The translations under genes were made by a program, and so were the position numbers. Below, one piece after another: positions 1-6,785 of a stretch of 64,000 nt of DNA (its first letter is position 1; the number at the start of each line of letters is the position of its first letter). The stretch is from Taibaiella lutea (GTDB lineage Bacteria > Bacteroidota > Bacteroidia > Chitinophagales > Chitinophagaceae): contig NZ_VWSH01000004.1 in NCBI RefSeq assembly GCF_008629695.1, positions 677,093-741,092 of the forward strand, given 5' to 3'. The notes below the pieces were generated by a model. It made no database searches, was not told the DNA's origin, and was given only the letters and a program-made list of their open reading frames with translations.

Positions 1-95
1 TGATTCTTAATTATACGCCTTGTCTGTGTTTTCCTACCTTCTATTAAGGCTTGCACCATTATTGTGCTGAATAGGATTGGTATTTCCTTAATCAT
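1..95 (-). CDS. ASCH-domain phage protein, N-terminal fragment (cut by window edge)
   Basis: An ATG at 95-93 opens a frame that runs off the left edge after 31 codons. The visible residues contain ILFSTIMVQALIEGRKTQTRR, spanning the typical start of phage ASCH-domain proteins, where a short beta strand is followed by the E-G-x-K-T-x-T-R-R motif. ASCH domains are RNA-binding-like beta-barrels; the role in phages is not established. The start overlaps the stop codon of the upstream gene by 8 bases, so it belongs to the same minus-strand operon. Only the N-terminus is visible, so the full length and any other domains are unknown. Confidence 0.72.
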   Translation of the reverse strand, partial: MIKEIPILFSTIMVQALIEGRKTQTRRIIKN

Positions 96-294
96 TGGAA
101 ACCTCCTTTTCGTTTACTTCAAATTTCCCTTCCTGATGAAGCTTTCGGAAATAATGTACTCTTTGTTGATCAATGGAGTGCCTTTCTGCAATTTCGCTAT
201 CAGAATCGCCTTTTACTATCAATCTCTTGATCGATAGTACTTCAGCACCATTTAAGTTTCGCATTTCATGCGCTTTGATAGATTTTTGTTTCAT
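88..294 (-). CDS. Small HTH-like phage protein
   Basis: A 68-residue protein starting at an ATG. Residues about 20-55 (SIKRLIVKGDSDSEIAERH followed by a second helix ending in VHYFRK) read as a homeodomain-like helix-turn-helix of the kind that tests whether a site matches (I-x-x-L-x-x-x-G-x-S-x-x-E-I-A). It may bind DNA. It is the second-last visible gene of the early operon and overlaps the ASCH gene by 8 bases. No specific family is recognised, so the regulatory role is inference. Confidence 0.65.
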   Translation of the reverse strand: MKQKSIKAHEMRNLNGAEVLSIKRLIVKGDSDSEIAERHSIDQQRVHYFRKLHQEGKFEVNEKEVSND

Positions 295-321
295 TTTTAT
301 AATTGCCCATTCGGACCGGTT

Positions 322-933
322 TTAGTTTAATGTCGATTTTTTCGCCCTTTCCTTTATTTCTGACAATATATCCTCATCTTCTGATTCTTCACATTCAAGA
401 AAACAGAAGTCATTTATATCTTCTTCTTTTTTCTTTTTAATCATTTCTTTAATAACCTCTGGGGTATAGGTTACTTTAGACATATTGGTACATTCTTCCA
501 TGAAAATGGACACTCGCTCCATCATTGAAAAAAGATCAAGTACTTCTCCACACATTGCTTCCAGTAAATCTTCTTTGGAAAGGTTCTCCCATCCCCTTAC
601 CATCTCGGGATGTTTTTCACGCATTTGATGTGTATTCGGCATGTTCTTCGGAATAAATCCTTCTGGATGCTCTTCGTATTGCTCTCTATCCAAGTCGGCA
701 GCAATTAAAGCTCCGGCAACAATTTTCCGTGATCTCTCGCTTTTTTGCATAAGACGTGTACAGTAATTAAAATTCCAGTTGGCAGGCAAGGTTCCACTTC
801 CGGTTAAAAGTGTAATAGCTGCCCTTATTAATTGGCCTTTTGAGTTTTCTTCAAAATCAGACTTTACTGTTCTGCCATGTTTTTCGATTTGTTCTTGCCT
901 TTCTTGGGCAATAAGTTCAATCCCTGTTTTCAT
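322..933 (-). CDS. Phage hypothetical protein with ERxxQ motif
   Basis: A 203-residue soluble protein starting at an ATG. The N-terminus carries the pattern L-I-A-x-E-R-x-x-Q-I-x-x-x-G with a following G-x-L-x-x-A-A, and later G-A-L-I-A-A-D-L-D-R near residue 80. This combination recurs in phage proteins that sit among MazG-like or nucleotide-metabolism genes, but no catalytic E-E-x-x-D set of a true MazG pyrophosphatase is evident. The C-terminal third is charged and lysine/glutamate rich. It lies in the early operon between small genes; function unknown. Confidence 0.6.
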   Translation of the reverse strand: MKTGIELIAQERQEQIEKHGRTVKSDFEENSKGQLIRAAITLLTGSGTLPANWNFNYCTRLMQKSERSRKIVAGALIAADLDREQYEEHPEGFIPKNMPNTHQMREKHPEMVRGWENLSKEDLLEAMCGEVLDLFSMMERVSIFMEECTNMSKVTYTPEVIKEMIKKKKEEDINDFCFLECEESEDEDILSEIKERAKKSTLN

Positions 934-985
934 AATGCAATGCCCATCCGGAGCCGGTGTTTAGTTGAGTAAAAGAATATTGTTG

Positions 986-1183
986 TTATTTACAATTACA
1001 AATGGTCCATTTTTTGTCATTGAATTCCTGCAAGGGCATTTCCTGAACACTTAAGTTGTATTTGAATACCTCATTTTTAAATTCGTTTCTTGCCTTCACA
1101 TTTTTGTTGAGCAAGTCTGAGTGAGCGGCCCGAACCCAATTGTTACACTTTGGGCAAACTGATACTTTAACCGGTTGTTCCAT
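986..1183 (-). CDS. Small zinc-ribbon-like phage protein
   Basis: A 65-residue protein starting at an ATG. It has a CPKC pair near residue 10 and a C-N-C pair at the C-terminus, which together could ligate one zinc ion as a minimal zinc ribbon. The middle is helical and basic. It sits in the same strand and spacing as the other early phage genes. The family is not recognised. The cysteine arrangement is the only functional hint. Confidence 0.6.
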   Translation of the reverse strand: MEQPVKVSVCPKCNNWVRAAHSDLLNKNVKARNEFKNEVFKYNLSVQEMPLQEFNDKKWTICNCK

Positions 1184-1235
1184 TTATTATATAATTTGAA
1201 GTGATTGTTGTAATAAATTTTGAAGAAAATTGTAT

Positions 1236-1364
1236 TTAGAATTTTCCACGTAATATTTCATAGCAGGTCCTGATCACCCAACAGATGAAAAACAGCAAGA
1301 GTGCGCATGCCCCCAAAAACTTAATAGGGCCTACATTTTCTATGATCCTCAAAAGTGATTCCAT
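1236..1364 (-). CDS. 42-residue single-pass membrane protein
   Basis: A short frame starting at an ATG at 1364-1362. The protein begins MESLLRIIENVG and then has one clear hydrophobic segment at about residues 15-30 (FLGACALLLFFICWVI) followed by a basic tail ending in RGKF. Its start codon overlaps the stop codon of the upstream gene by one base (TAATG), the arrangement of translational coupling, which supports it being expressed. A single-pass topology with positive C-terminus suggests an inner-membrane microprotein; holin, superinfection-exclusion or regulatory roles are all possible but unproven. Confidence 0.55.
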   Translation of the reverse strand: MESLLRIIENVGPIKFLGACALLLFFICWVIRTCYEILRGKF

Positions 1365-1786
1365 TATAAAAGAATTTGATTATTAGTTTGTAACTCCTGG
1401 TACAGGGTATTTCCATTCTTAGTAACAGCGTAGGGCAGGAATACCTGTGCCATATCGGCCAATTCAGCTTCTATGATTGCCATCTGAGCCTCAACCCAAT
1501 CTTTAATAATTCGCCAGCCAACACGTAGCGCCTGTTCCTTATTACATTTATTGCGTGGTACCTTTTTGTTTTTCTGCATGGCCTTCATCACACCTTCGAA
1601 ATTGCAGGGCATTGAAAAAGCCATATCACGATTGTTCCAGTTAACAGAAAATGTAAGTGCAATCGGATTGCCATCCTTATCATTATCCATCACAACTTTC
1701 CTTGCGCCTCTCTTTGCAAGGATTTGCTGAATTTCTGTGATGGTTTTGTAAGCATCAATGGAGGTTGTGTAGTTTAGTATTGGCAT
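1364..1786 (-). CDS. Conserved phage protein of unknown function
   Basis: A 140-residue protein starting at an ATG. The C-terminal half has the pattern A-L-R-V-G-W-R-I-I-K-D-W-V-E-A-Q followed by E-L-A-D-M-A-Q-V-F-L-P-Y, a helical stretch seen in proteins of Bacteroidota and other phages that sit near replication genes. No enzyme motif is visible. It is followed by a one-base stop/start overlap with the small membrane protein. The function is unknown; a role in nucleic-acid handling is only suggested by context. Confidence 0.7.
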   Translation of the reverse strand: MPILNYTTSIDAYKTITEIQQILAKRGARKVVMDNDKDGNPIALTFSVNWNNRDMAFSMPCNFEGVMKAMQKNKKVPRNKCNKEQALRVGWRIIKDWVEAQMAIIEAELADMAQVFLPYAVTKNGNTLYQELQTNNQILL

Positions 1787-1804
1787 AATTATTAATAATT
1801 ATTG

Positions 1805-2596
1805 TTAGAAATTGTATTTTGGAAAATCCCTTATCCTTAAATCTTCCGGCCATTCATCCATATCACCACCATGCCGGTCTTTTAATTTTAATTGCTTTGA
1901 TAGATGCGTTCCAAGTTGCTTCACGAATACGGAAATGTGTTCTCGTTTGCAGTCATTAATAATCTTTCTAATCCATTCCAATTCGCATGGCCGGTACCGG
2001 TATTTACCGTTTTCATTTCCTGATTCACCTCCGACAATAACCCAATCAATTCCAGGCAATACATGAAACGATTCTTTTAATTGCTCATAATACTTCATCG
2101 CTTTTGATAAGTCGATTTCACCATGCAGGGGTTCTAGGCTTAAAAACTTCACTTTAGCATCTATCTCGGTAACCAGCGATACCATTCTTTCTATTGCCCC
2201 CTGACTTCCTATGCTGGTTCCCAGCCACACATTATCCCAACCTTCACCCCAATCAGCTGGCAGACATTCTGGTATGCGTTCCGGCCTTTTGGTAAGTATC
2301 TGGAAAGTATGCTGCGGGCATCTGCGGATAATATCCCAGGCTTCATGTCGGTAACTATCAATGTCAGGGTGAAAGAAGTCTGTAAGGGAACATGTAAATA
2401 TTCTGCTTGGTTCCTTTATTGTCAATGGCAGATTAAATACTGTCTTTGTCCTGATAACCTGGGCTGGGTCATATCTGGTATTATTAAGGCTCTGCCGGTA
2501 CATGTAACAGAACTTACAATCAGCATCAACCTTGCTGCAGCCACGGGCTATATTCCAAGTGTGATCTGTCCAGGCTATACTACTTTCTTTTCCCAT
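1805..2596 (-). CDS. DUF5131 (phage Gp37/Gp68) family protein
   Basis: A 263-residue protein starting at an ATG. The N-terminus matches the DUF5131 hallmark: I-A-W-T-D-x-T-W-N then C-x6-C-x2-C (CSKVDADCKFC, residues about 20-30), reminiscent of a radical-SAM cluster motif. Later come conserved TSIGS and WVIVGGESG segments, also typical of the family. Members are widespread in phages and some bacteria; the reaction is unknown, though a TIM-barrel iron-sulfur enzyme is plausible. It overlaps the upstream HNH gene by 17 bases. Confidence 0.88.
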   Translation of the reverse strand: MGKESSIAWTDHTWNIARGCSKVDADCKFCYMYRQSLNNTRYDPAQVIRTKTVFNLPLTIKEPSRIFTCSLTDFFHPDIDSYRHEAWDIIRRCPQHTFQILTKRPERIPECLPADWGEGWDNVWLGTSIGSQGAIERMVSLVTEIDAKVKFLSLEPLHGEIDLSKAMKYYEQLKESFHVLPGIDWVIVGGESGNENGKYRYRPCELEWIRKIINDCKREHISVFVKQLGTHLSKQLKLKDRHGGDMDEWPEDLRIRDFPKYNF

Positions 2597-3221
2597 TTCT
2601 TATTTTTTTATTGATATTAACTCCCCAAGTGGGTGTATTTTTATGACATTTACGGCATAGGCATCTACCGTTTTCAACTTCAAAAATTCTTTCATTTAAC
2701 AATGCTTCTTCTATTGTTTTGATATTATCTTCAAACACAATCTTTGCTAATGGAATAATATGATCTGCATCAATCGTTATATTATTTCCAGCTTTTTTCA
2801 CATTGCAATGTGTACATGTAAACTGATCCTTTCTATAAACATCTCTTCTCCATTTTTTATATCTTTCGGTATTCCTTATTTGTAGAATGAGTGAACTAAT
2901 GCCGCCTTTCCAGTTTGGATTTCCAGGTCCTTTATTTATAATTCTCATTTTTTGTTTAGAATCTTCAGTATGTAGTTTGCCTTTAAAAGTTGATACACGT
3001 CCTTTTGTAACGACCTTCACTTTTACTCTTTGACAGAATCTGCACTTAGATACTAATCTATCCCACCTTGAATTGTCAATATTGAATAGTGCTTTTGATA
3101 TCCATTTTCTACATTTAAAGCACCACTTTAACCCATTGCTTACTTGCTGGTTATAAAAGTCTAAGTTCATACCTTCCTTTTTACAGAATTGCTTAATCCG
3201 GCCTTCTCTTGTTGTCCCCAT
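2580..3221 (-). CDS. HNH endonuclease with zinc-finger N-terminus
   Basis: A 213-residue protein if started at the ATG at 3221; a longer reading frame would use TTG at 3287, reaching into the tRNA promoter. The N-terminal half has two Cys pairs (CFKC and CRFC), a zinc knuckle likely used to bind DNA. The C-terminal half is an HNH nuclease: CTHC, then D-A-D-H-I-I-P-L, then N-G-R-C-L-C-R-K-C-H. The basic middle segment resembles free-standing phage HNH homing-type enzymes. It could be a homing nuclease or a phage recombination nuclease. It lies directly beside the plus-strand tRNA-like cassette. Confidence 0.85.
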   Translation of the reverse strand: MGTTREGRIKQFCKKEGMNLDFYNQQVSNGLKWCFKCRKWISKALFNIDNSRWDRLVSKCRFCQRVKVKVVTKGRVSTFKGKLHTEDSKQKMRIINKGPGNPNWKGGISSLILQIRNTERYKKWRRDVYRKDQFTCTHCNVKKAGNNITIDADHIIPLAKIVFEDNIKTIEEALLNERIFEVENGRCLCRKCHKNTPTWGVNINKKIRNGKRK

Positions 3222-3252
3222 CCTATATAATAGTTTATATAATTTAATTTTG

Positions 3253-3260
3253 TACCTTTG
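3253..3260 (+). promoter_or_regulatory. Bacteroidota-type -7 box (TACCTTTG) for tRNA-like gene
   Basis: TACCTTTG matches the Bacteroidota consensus TAnnTTTG exactly. It points toward the tRNA-like sequence that begins about 35 bases downstream, giving a predicted start near 3267. No clear -33 box is seen, so promoter activity is inferred. The same eight bases occur as promoter boxes at 31,081 (minus strand) and 40,256. Confidence 0.5.
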
Positions 3261-3293
3261 AGTTACTCTACTCTCCGAAGTGACCAAGGTTCC

Positions 3294-3380
3294 TTCGGTG
3301 TGTCAGAGTGGTTTATCGTGCTCGCCTTAGAAACGAGTGGCTGTAAAAGGTCCGCAGGTTCGAATCCTGTCGCCTCCGCA
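3294..3380 (+). tRNA. tRNA-like gene with long variable arm (anticodon loop reads UAG, Leu?)
   Basis: The T-arm GCAGG-TTCGAAT-CCTGT and the 3' acceptor strand CGCCTCC followed by G-C-A are clear. An anticodon arm (CTCG/CGAG flanking a loop CTTAGAA, anticodon UAG for leucine) and a long variable region of about 16 bases point to the Leu/Ser class. The 5' acceptor strand TTCGGTG pairs only at four of seven positions and the D-stem is poor, so it is degenerate or an atypical phage tRNA. It is the only plus-strand unit in the left 19 kb. Function as a working tRNA is uncertain. Confidence 0.55.
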
Positions 3381-3386
3381 ATAATT

Positions 3387-3404
3387 TGGCTCCTTCGGGA
3401 GCCA
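3387..3404 (+). terminator. Hairpin after tRNA-like gene
   Basis: A perfect 7-bp stem TGGCTCC/GGAGCCA closed by a stable TTCG tetraloop starts 6 bases after the tRNA-like 3' end. The downstream tract is only weakly T-rich, so it could be a terminator or a processing/stability stem. Confidence 0.55.
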
Positions 3405-3430
3405 CTTTGGATTTTAGGGCAGTAATAATT

Positions 3431-3892
3431 CTATTTCATTTTACGATAAGCTAAAGCAATCAATCCTGCATCTCTCATTTCCTGATTCGTCCGACCTTTC
3501 AATCCTGTTTGCTTTTCAAATTCTTGAGCTGTTATTTTCCTGTCTGGTCCCTTCCAGACCTTCAACAACGGTTTTATTTCCTTGAACGGAACTTTCAGAT
3601 GATCACACATTTCAGATATTTTTTTAGCCACTTCAAAGTTTGCTCCTGTCCTCTCCCCTATTTTGGCATTGATATTTGCAGTTCCCCGAATCTTATGCCA
3701 GTTGCCTTTATTAAGCCATCCGGCCTCTATTACGACGAGTTTTATGTTATCCTTGTGTTCTGTTAAGTATTTATACAATTCAAAGAATTTAAGGCAGGTT
3801 AATTCAAGTTCGTTGGTGACCTGATTTATTGTTGCTACACCTGAAGCATCAACATCAGGATCAATTCCTATTATCAAGGTTTTCATATCCAT
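3431..3892 (-). CDS. RuvC-like Holliday-junction resolvase
   Basis: A 153-residue RNase-H-fold protein starting at an ATG. Acidic motifs are in the right order: I-G-I-D-P-D near residue 10, V-V-I-E-A near residue 58, and a C-terminal R-D-A-G-L-I-A-L-A-Y where the family has its last Asp. Length fits RuvC-like phage resolvases. It would cleave four-way junctions made during RecT-type recombination and replication or before packaging. It overlaps the upstream gene by one base. Confidence 0.8.
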   Translation of the reverse strand: MDMKTLIIGIDPDVDASGVATINQVTNELELTCLKFFELYKYLTEHKDNIKLVVIEAGWLNKGNWHKIRGTANINAKIGERTGANFEVAKKISEMCDHLKVPFKEIKPLLKVWKGPDRKITAQEFEKQTGLKGRTNQEMRDAGLIALAYRKMK

Positions 3893-4203
3893 TAGCTGAC
3901 CTTTGCCATATCATGAATGGTTTTCAATTGCCGTACAACATGTGCGATAGGTTTACTATGGTAATCCTTAATAACCTCCGATATCGCCTTAATGATGGGA
4001 CCTGATTCACTTTTGTTTGCAGATTCAATTACTGCCCTTTCAAATTGTTTCTTAGAATTTGCCGTTTCACTTTCAGCCACCTGCTCCAGATATCTCATAA
4101 CCCTCCCCGAACGTGACTTTGTATGCTCCGGAAGCGTGAAACCAAACTGTGCGGTAAGCAAGTCACGTAAACGATTATAGTTTTCTATTGATTTAGTATT
4201 CAT
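3892..4203 (-). CDS. Phage hypothetical protein (helical)
   Basis: A 103-residue protein, basic and largely helical, starting at an ATG. Nothing in it matches a known catalytic motif. It overlaps its downstream neighbour (RuvC-like gene) by one base and its upstream neighbour by about 11 bases, so it is embedded in the replication operon. Its place between dnaB and a resolvase suggests an accessory replication or recombination role, which is inference. Confidence 0.65.
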   Translation of the reverse strand: MNTKSIENYNRLRDLLTAQFGFTLPEHTKSRSGRVMRYLEQVAESETANSKKQFERAVIESANKSESGPIIKAISEVIKDYHSKPIAHVVRQLKTIHDMAKVS

Positions 4204-4390
4204 TGTCTGATTTTGATTTAATTATTAAATAAACTTTCGTCCCTTCCATCAAATGTGGGCCAATACCGTCCATTATTTTCAATAACACCAACTCATCCTC
4301 TTCCAAACGTTCTATCACATTTGGATTGTCGGAAAGGGAAATAGGGACATTGGTAACATGGCCGTTGGGATGGTGTATTTCGATTCTCAT
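4193..4390 (-). CDS. Phage hypothetical small protein
   Basis: A 65-residue protein starting at an ATG that abuts the dnaB stop codon exactly. It opens MRIEIHHPNGHV and is acidic in the middle, with a likely beta-rich fold. No family is recognised. Confidence 0.6.
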   Translation of the reverse strand: MRIEIHHPNGHVTNVPISLSDNPNVIERLEEDELVLLKIMDGIGPHLMEGTKVYLIIKSKSDNEY

Positions 4391-5884
4391 TTAAAATGGT
4401 GCATCGTCAAACGCCTGCATCTTCTTACCCTCTATCCTTTCATCTGGTGAGGAGGTTGGCATACCGGCAAATGGCTTAAAAGTTGTATTGCGCCCCATGT
4501 AGGCATTTGCTTCCGAGGGGTTCATCCACTTCTGTATATTTCCAAAAAACTTGCATTCCTCCATATCCCCTAAACTGCCATTCCTATGTTTTGCTATTTT
4601 TATGACATTTTTTATCTGGCCGCTTTCGGCATCTTTGGGATGGTGGATAAACATTACTATATCAGCATCCTGTTCTATGGCACCGGATTCTCTTAAATCG
4701 GAAAGCATAGGCTCCTTATCACTTCTTTTTTCAACATCACGGCTCATCTGTGAAAGCGCTATTACCGGTATATCCAATTCTTTGGCAATACCTTTCAGCC
4801 CACGCGATATCTTGCTTATTTCCTGTTCACGGTTGCCTCCCTTTGTTTCGCCGGCCATCAGCTGCAGATAGTCGATAATCAGCAATCCGATATTGTGTTT
4901 CCTTTTTAACCTCTTGGCGCGGGCGCGGAGTTGGGTAATCGAAACCCCAAATGTTTCATCTATGTGAATATTCTTGCTTGCTATGATGTTTAAAGTCTGG
5001 TCAATATGTGATGTTTCGATATCAGAGAGCTGCCCTTTTGTTATTTTTTCCAGCTCTATCAGAGACAAAGCGGAAACAACTCTTTTCATAAGTTGATCAG
5101 CTCCCATCTCAAGGCTGAATATTGCTACCGGTACAGGGTCTTCACCGACGGTAGCATTCAAGGCAAGGTTTAAAGCAAAAGCAGTCTTTCCAACGGAAGG
5201 CCTTGCAGCAAGAATAATTAAATCCGTATTTTGCCAGCCACCGGTTTTATCATTGAGCCATGAATAACCTGTATTTACTCCGGTAATGTCTTTCTTGTTT
5301 TCTTTTGCAGCCTGAAGATTTTCCATGAAGGGAATAATCAAATCCCTGATGGGTTTAGCTTCCGATATATCACCTTCCGAAATAATCCTGATTAGTTCTT
5401 GATCTGCGGCATGCACTATATCGTTTAATGATTCACCATTTTCATAAGACAATGCCATTAATTCGCCGGCAACCTTTATCGATTCACGTCTCTTATAACA
5501 TTCCAGAATATCTTCAGCATGGGAGAGGATTGTGTGATCAAATACTGTCTTGTCTGATAATTTTGTAAGGAAATAACCACCGCCAATCAATTCAAGGTTA
5601 CCTGAATTTGAAAGCTCCGTAGTTACACCAACAAGATCAACTTTCTGGCCCTTACCGTTCATGGTGAGGATTGCATCATAAATCCTCTGATGAGCATCGA
5701 GATAAAAGCATTCACCGGATTTAAGGATTTCCATTACCTCTATCAATCTTCCGGAACCGTTAATCAGCTGACTCAGTACTGCAGATTCCGCCTCTTTGTT
5801 TTGAGGGGGAATTTTGCCGTACATTGGCTGAATAACAGGTTTCTTTTGGCTATTGATCAATTTATTTAATTTAATTGTTTCCAC
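4391..5884 (-). CDS. dnaB: Replicative DNA helicase DnaB
   Basis: A 497-residue DnaB: N-terminal domain from P-P-Q-N-K-E-A-E-S-A-V-L (residues 26-37), then the RecA-like domain with Walker A A-R-P-S-V-G-K-T (227-234) and Walker B L-L-I-I-D-Y-L-Q-L, plus the SQMSRDVEKR and DLRESGAIEQDAD motifs. It would unwind the phage fork as a hexamer and may recruit host primase. The start is GTG at 5884, overlapping the DUF4373 gene by 14 bases; an ATG at 5824 would also leave the domain intact. No helicase loader other than the adjacent DUF4373 protein is visible. Confidence 0.95.
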   Translation of the reverse strand: METIKLNKLINSQKKPVIQPMYGKIPPQNKEAESAVLSQLINGSGRLIEVMEILKSGECFYLDAHQRIYDAILTMNGKGQKVDLVGVTTELSNSGNLELIGGGYFLTKLSDKTVFDHTILSHAEDILECYKRRESIKVAGELMALSYENGESLNDIVHAADQELIRIISEGDISEAKPIRDLIIPFMENLQAAKENKKDITGVNTGYSWLNDKTGGWQNTDLIILAARPSVGKTAFALNLALNATVGEDPVPVAIFSLEMGADQLMKRVVSALSLIELEKITKGQLSDIETSHIDQTLNIIASKNIHIDETFGVSITQLRARAKRLKRKHNIGLLIIDYLQLMAGETKGGNREQEISKISRGLKGIAKELDIPVIALSQMSRDVEKRSDKEPMLSDLRESGAIEQDADIVMFIHHPKDAESGQIKNVIKIAKHRNGSLGDMEECKFFGNIQKWMNPSEANAYMGRNTTFKPFAGMPTSSPDERIEGKKMQAFDDAPF

Positions 5885-6593
5885 GGTTATACCAGTTTGT
5901 AAAAGTGTAATAGGCCGAATTATTCTTTTGATTCAGTAATTTCCAATTGTGCATTTTTAAACAAAGCGACATTATTTCCTCCGATGTACATTTTTCTTTC
6001 AGTTTTAGAAATTGCTCCTGCGTAAATGGCTCTTTCATTTTGGTAACAGCCGGCGCCTTATCCAATAGCCATGCCTGAAATTTTATAAAAGAATCATCGG
6101 AAAGAATTGGCTGTGTCTGAGTTTCGTCAGAAACAATCTCTTCTTTTTCTTTACTTTCCTTTACTTTACTTTTCTTTCCATTTATTGCATTGCTTTTGGT
6201 TTGCTTTTGTAATGCATTTGCATTGGAATTGCTTTCTTCTTTTGATTTATTCCATCTCTCGTGGGCTGCCTGGCTTCTTTTTTGAGATATTTCTTCTTTA
6301 ATATCCATCCTTCTTTTAAGACTTTCGGAGTAGAAACACTTACCACATTCGGTAAAGGAGAATAACCCGAAATCATTAATAATGGATTTTATTTTGGCGG
6401 AATCGGAACGAAGGTCATAGGCTATAACATTATAATCACAGACACTCGTATAGTTCTCGCACTCTCTTAATTTTTCAATAATTGCCCAAAAAAGCCCATA
6501 GCCCTCCCACCCTAACTTCATCCTTAAAGCCACCGTCTTATCATCTCCCCGCGCATTACTATCGTGAGAAAAGTAAAATTTGTCCTTTGCCAT
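5871..6593 (-). CDS. DUF4373 (Lin1244/Lin1753-like) replication protein
   Basis: A 240-residue protein starting at an ATG. Residues 1-95 match DUF4373: K-F-Y-F-S-H-D-S then a winged-helix-like region with G-W-E-G-Y-G-L-F-W and I-I-N-D-F-G-L-F. A low-complexity charged linker follows, then a C-terminal domain ending in W-Y-N-R-G resembling the DnaD/DnaB-II tail. Such proteins initiate phage replication or load the helicase; it sits directly upstream of dnaB with a 14-base overlap, which supports a loader or initiator role. Confidence 0.85.
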   Translation of the reverse strand: MAKDKFYFSHDSNARGDDKTVALRMKLGWEGYGLFWAIIEKLRECENYTSVCDYNVIAYDLRSDSAKIKSIINDFGLFSFTECGKCFYSESLKRRMDIKEEISQKRSQAAHERWNKSKEESNSNANALQKQTKSNAINGKKSKVKESKEKEEIVSDETQTQPILSDDSFIKFQAWLLDKAPAVTKMKEPFTQEQFLKLKEKCTSEEIMSLCLKMHNWKLLNQKNNSAYYTFTNWYNRGNN

Positions 6594-6602
6594 TTCATAT
6601 TT

Positions 6603-6785
6603 TTAACTTGCTTCAAATAATTCTTGTTGCGGGTTCCTTGGTTTCATTTCCTGTTTTATTACGTTGTCCAGGATTGCTTCATATTTTTTCATCCGCTTTC
6701 TAACATTACCATCACGGGTCAATTCATACTTCTTCTGAAGCTGCCTGACTTCGAAAACAAGTAATATGAATTGTGCCGGTGTCAT
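6603..6785 (-). CDS. Small helical phage protein
   Basis: A 60-residue protein beginning MTPAQF, predicted to be a helical hairpin or coiled coil (heptads of L/I/V with many K/R/E). Its ATG overlaps the stop of the C5 methyltransferase (TGATG). No family is recognised. The first four residues and the start-codon context are shared with the next two upstream genes. Confidence 0.55.
   Translation of the reverse strand: MTPAQFILLVFEVRQLQKKYELTRDGNVRKRMKKYEAILDNVIKQEMKPRNPQQELFEAS

Noticed and set aside
3221..3287. TTG start for the HNH gene
   Set aside because: It would put coding sequence across the tRNA-like promoter; the ATG at 3221 is the more natural start.
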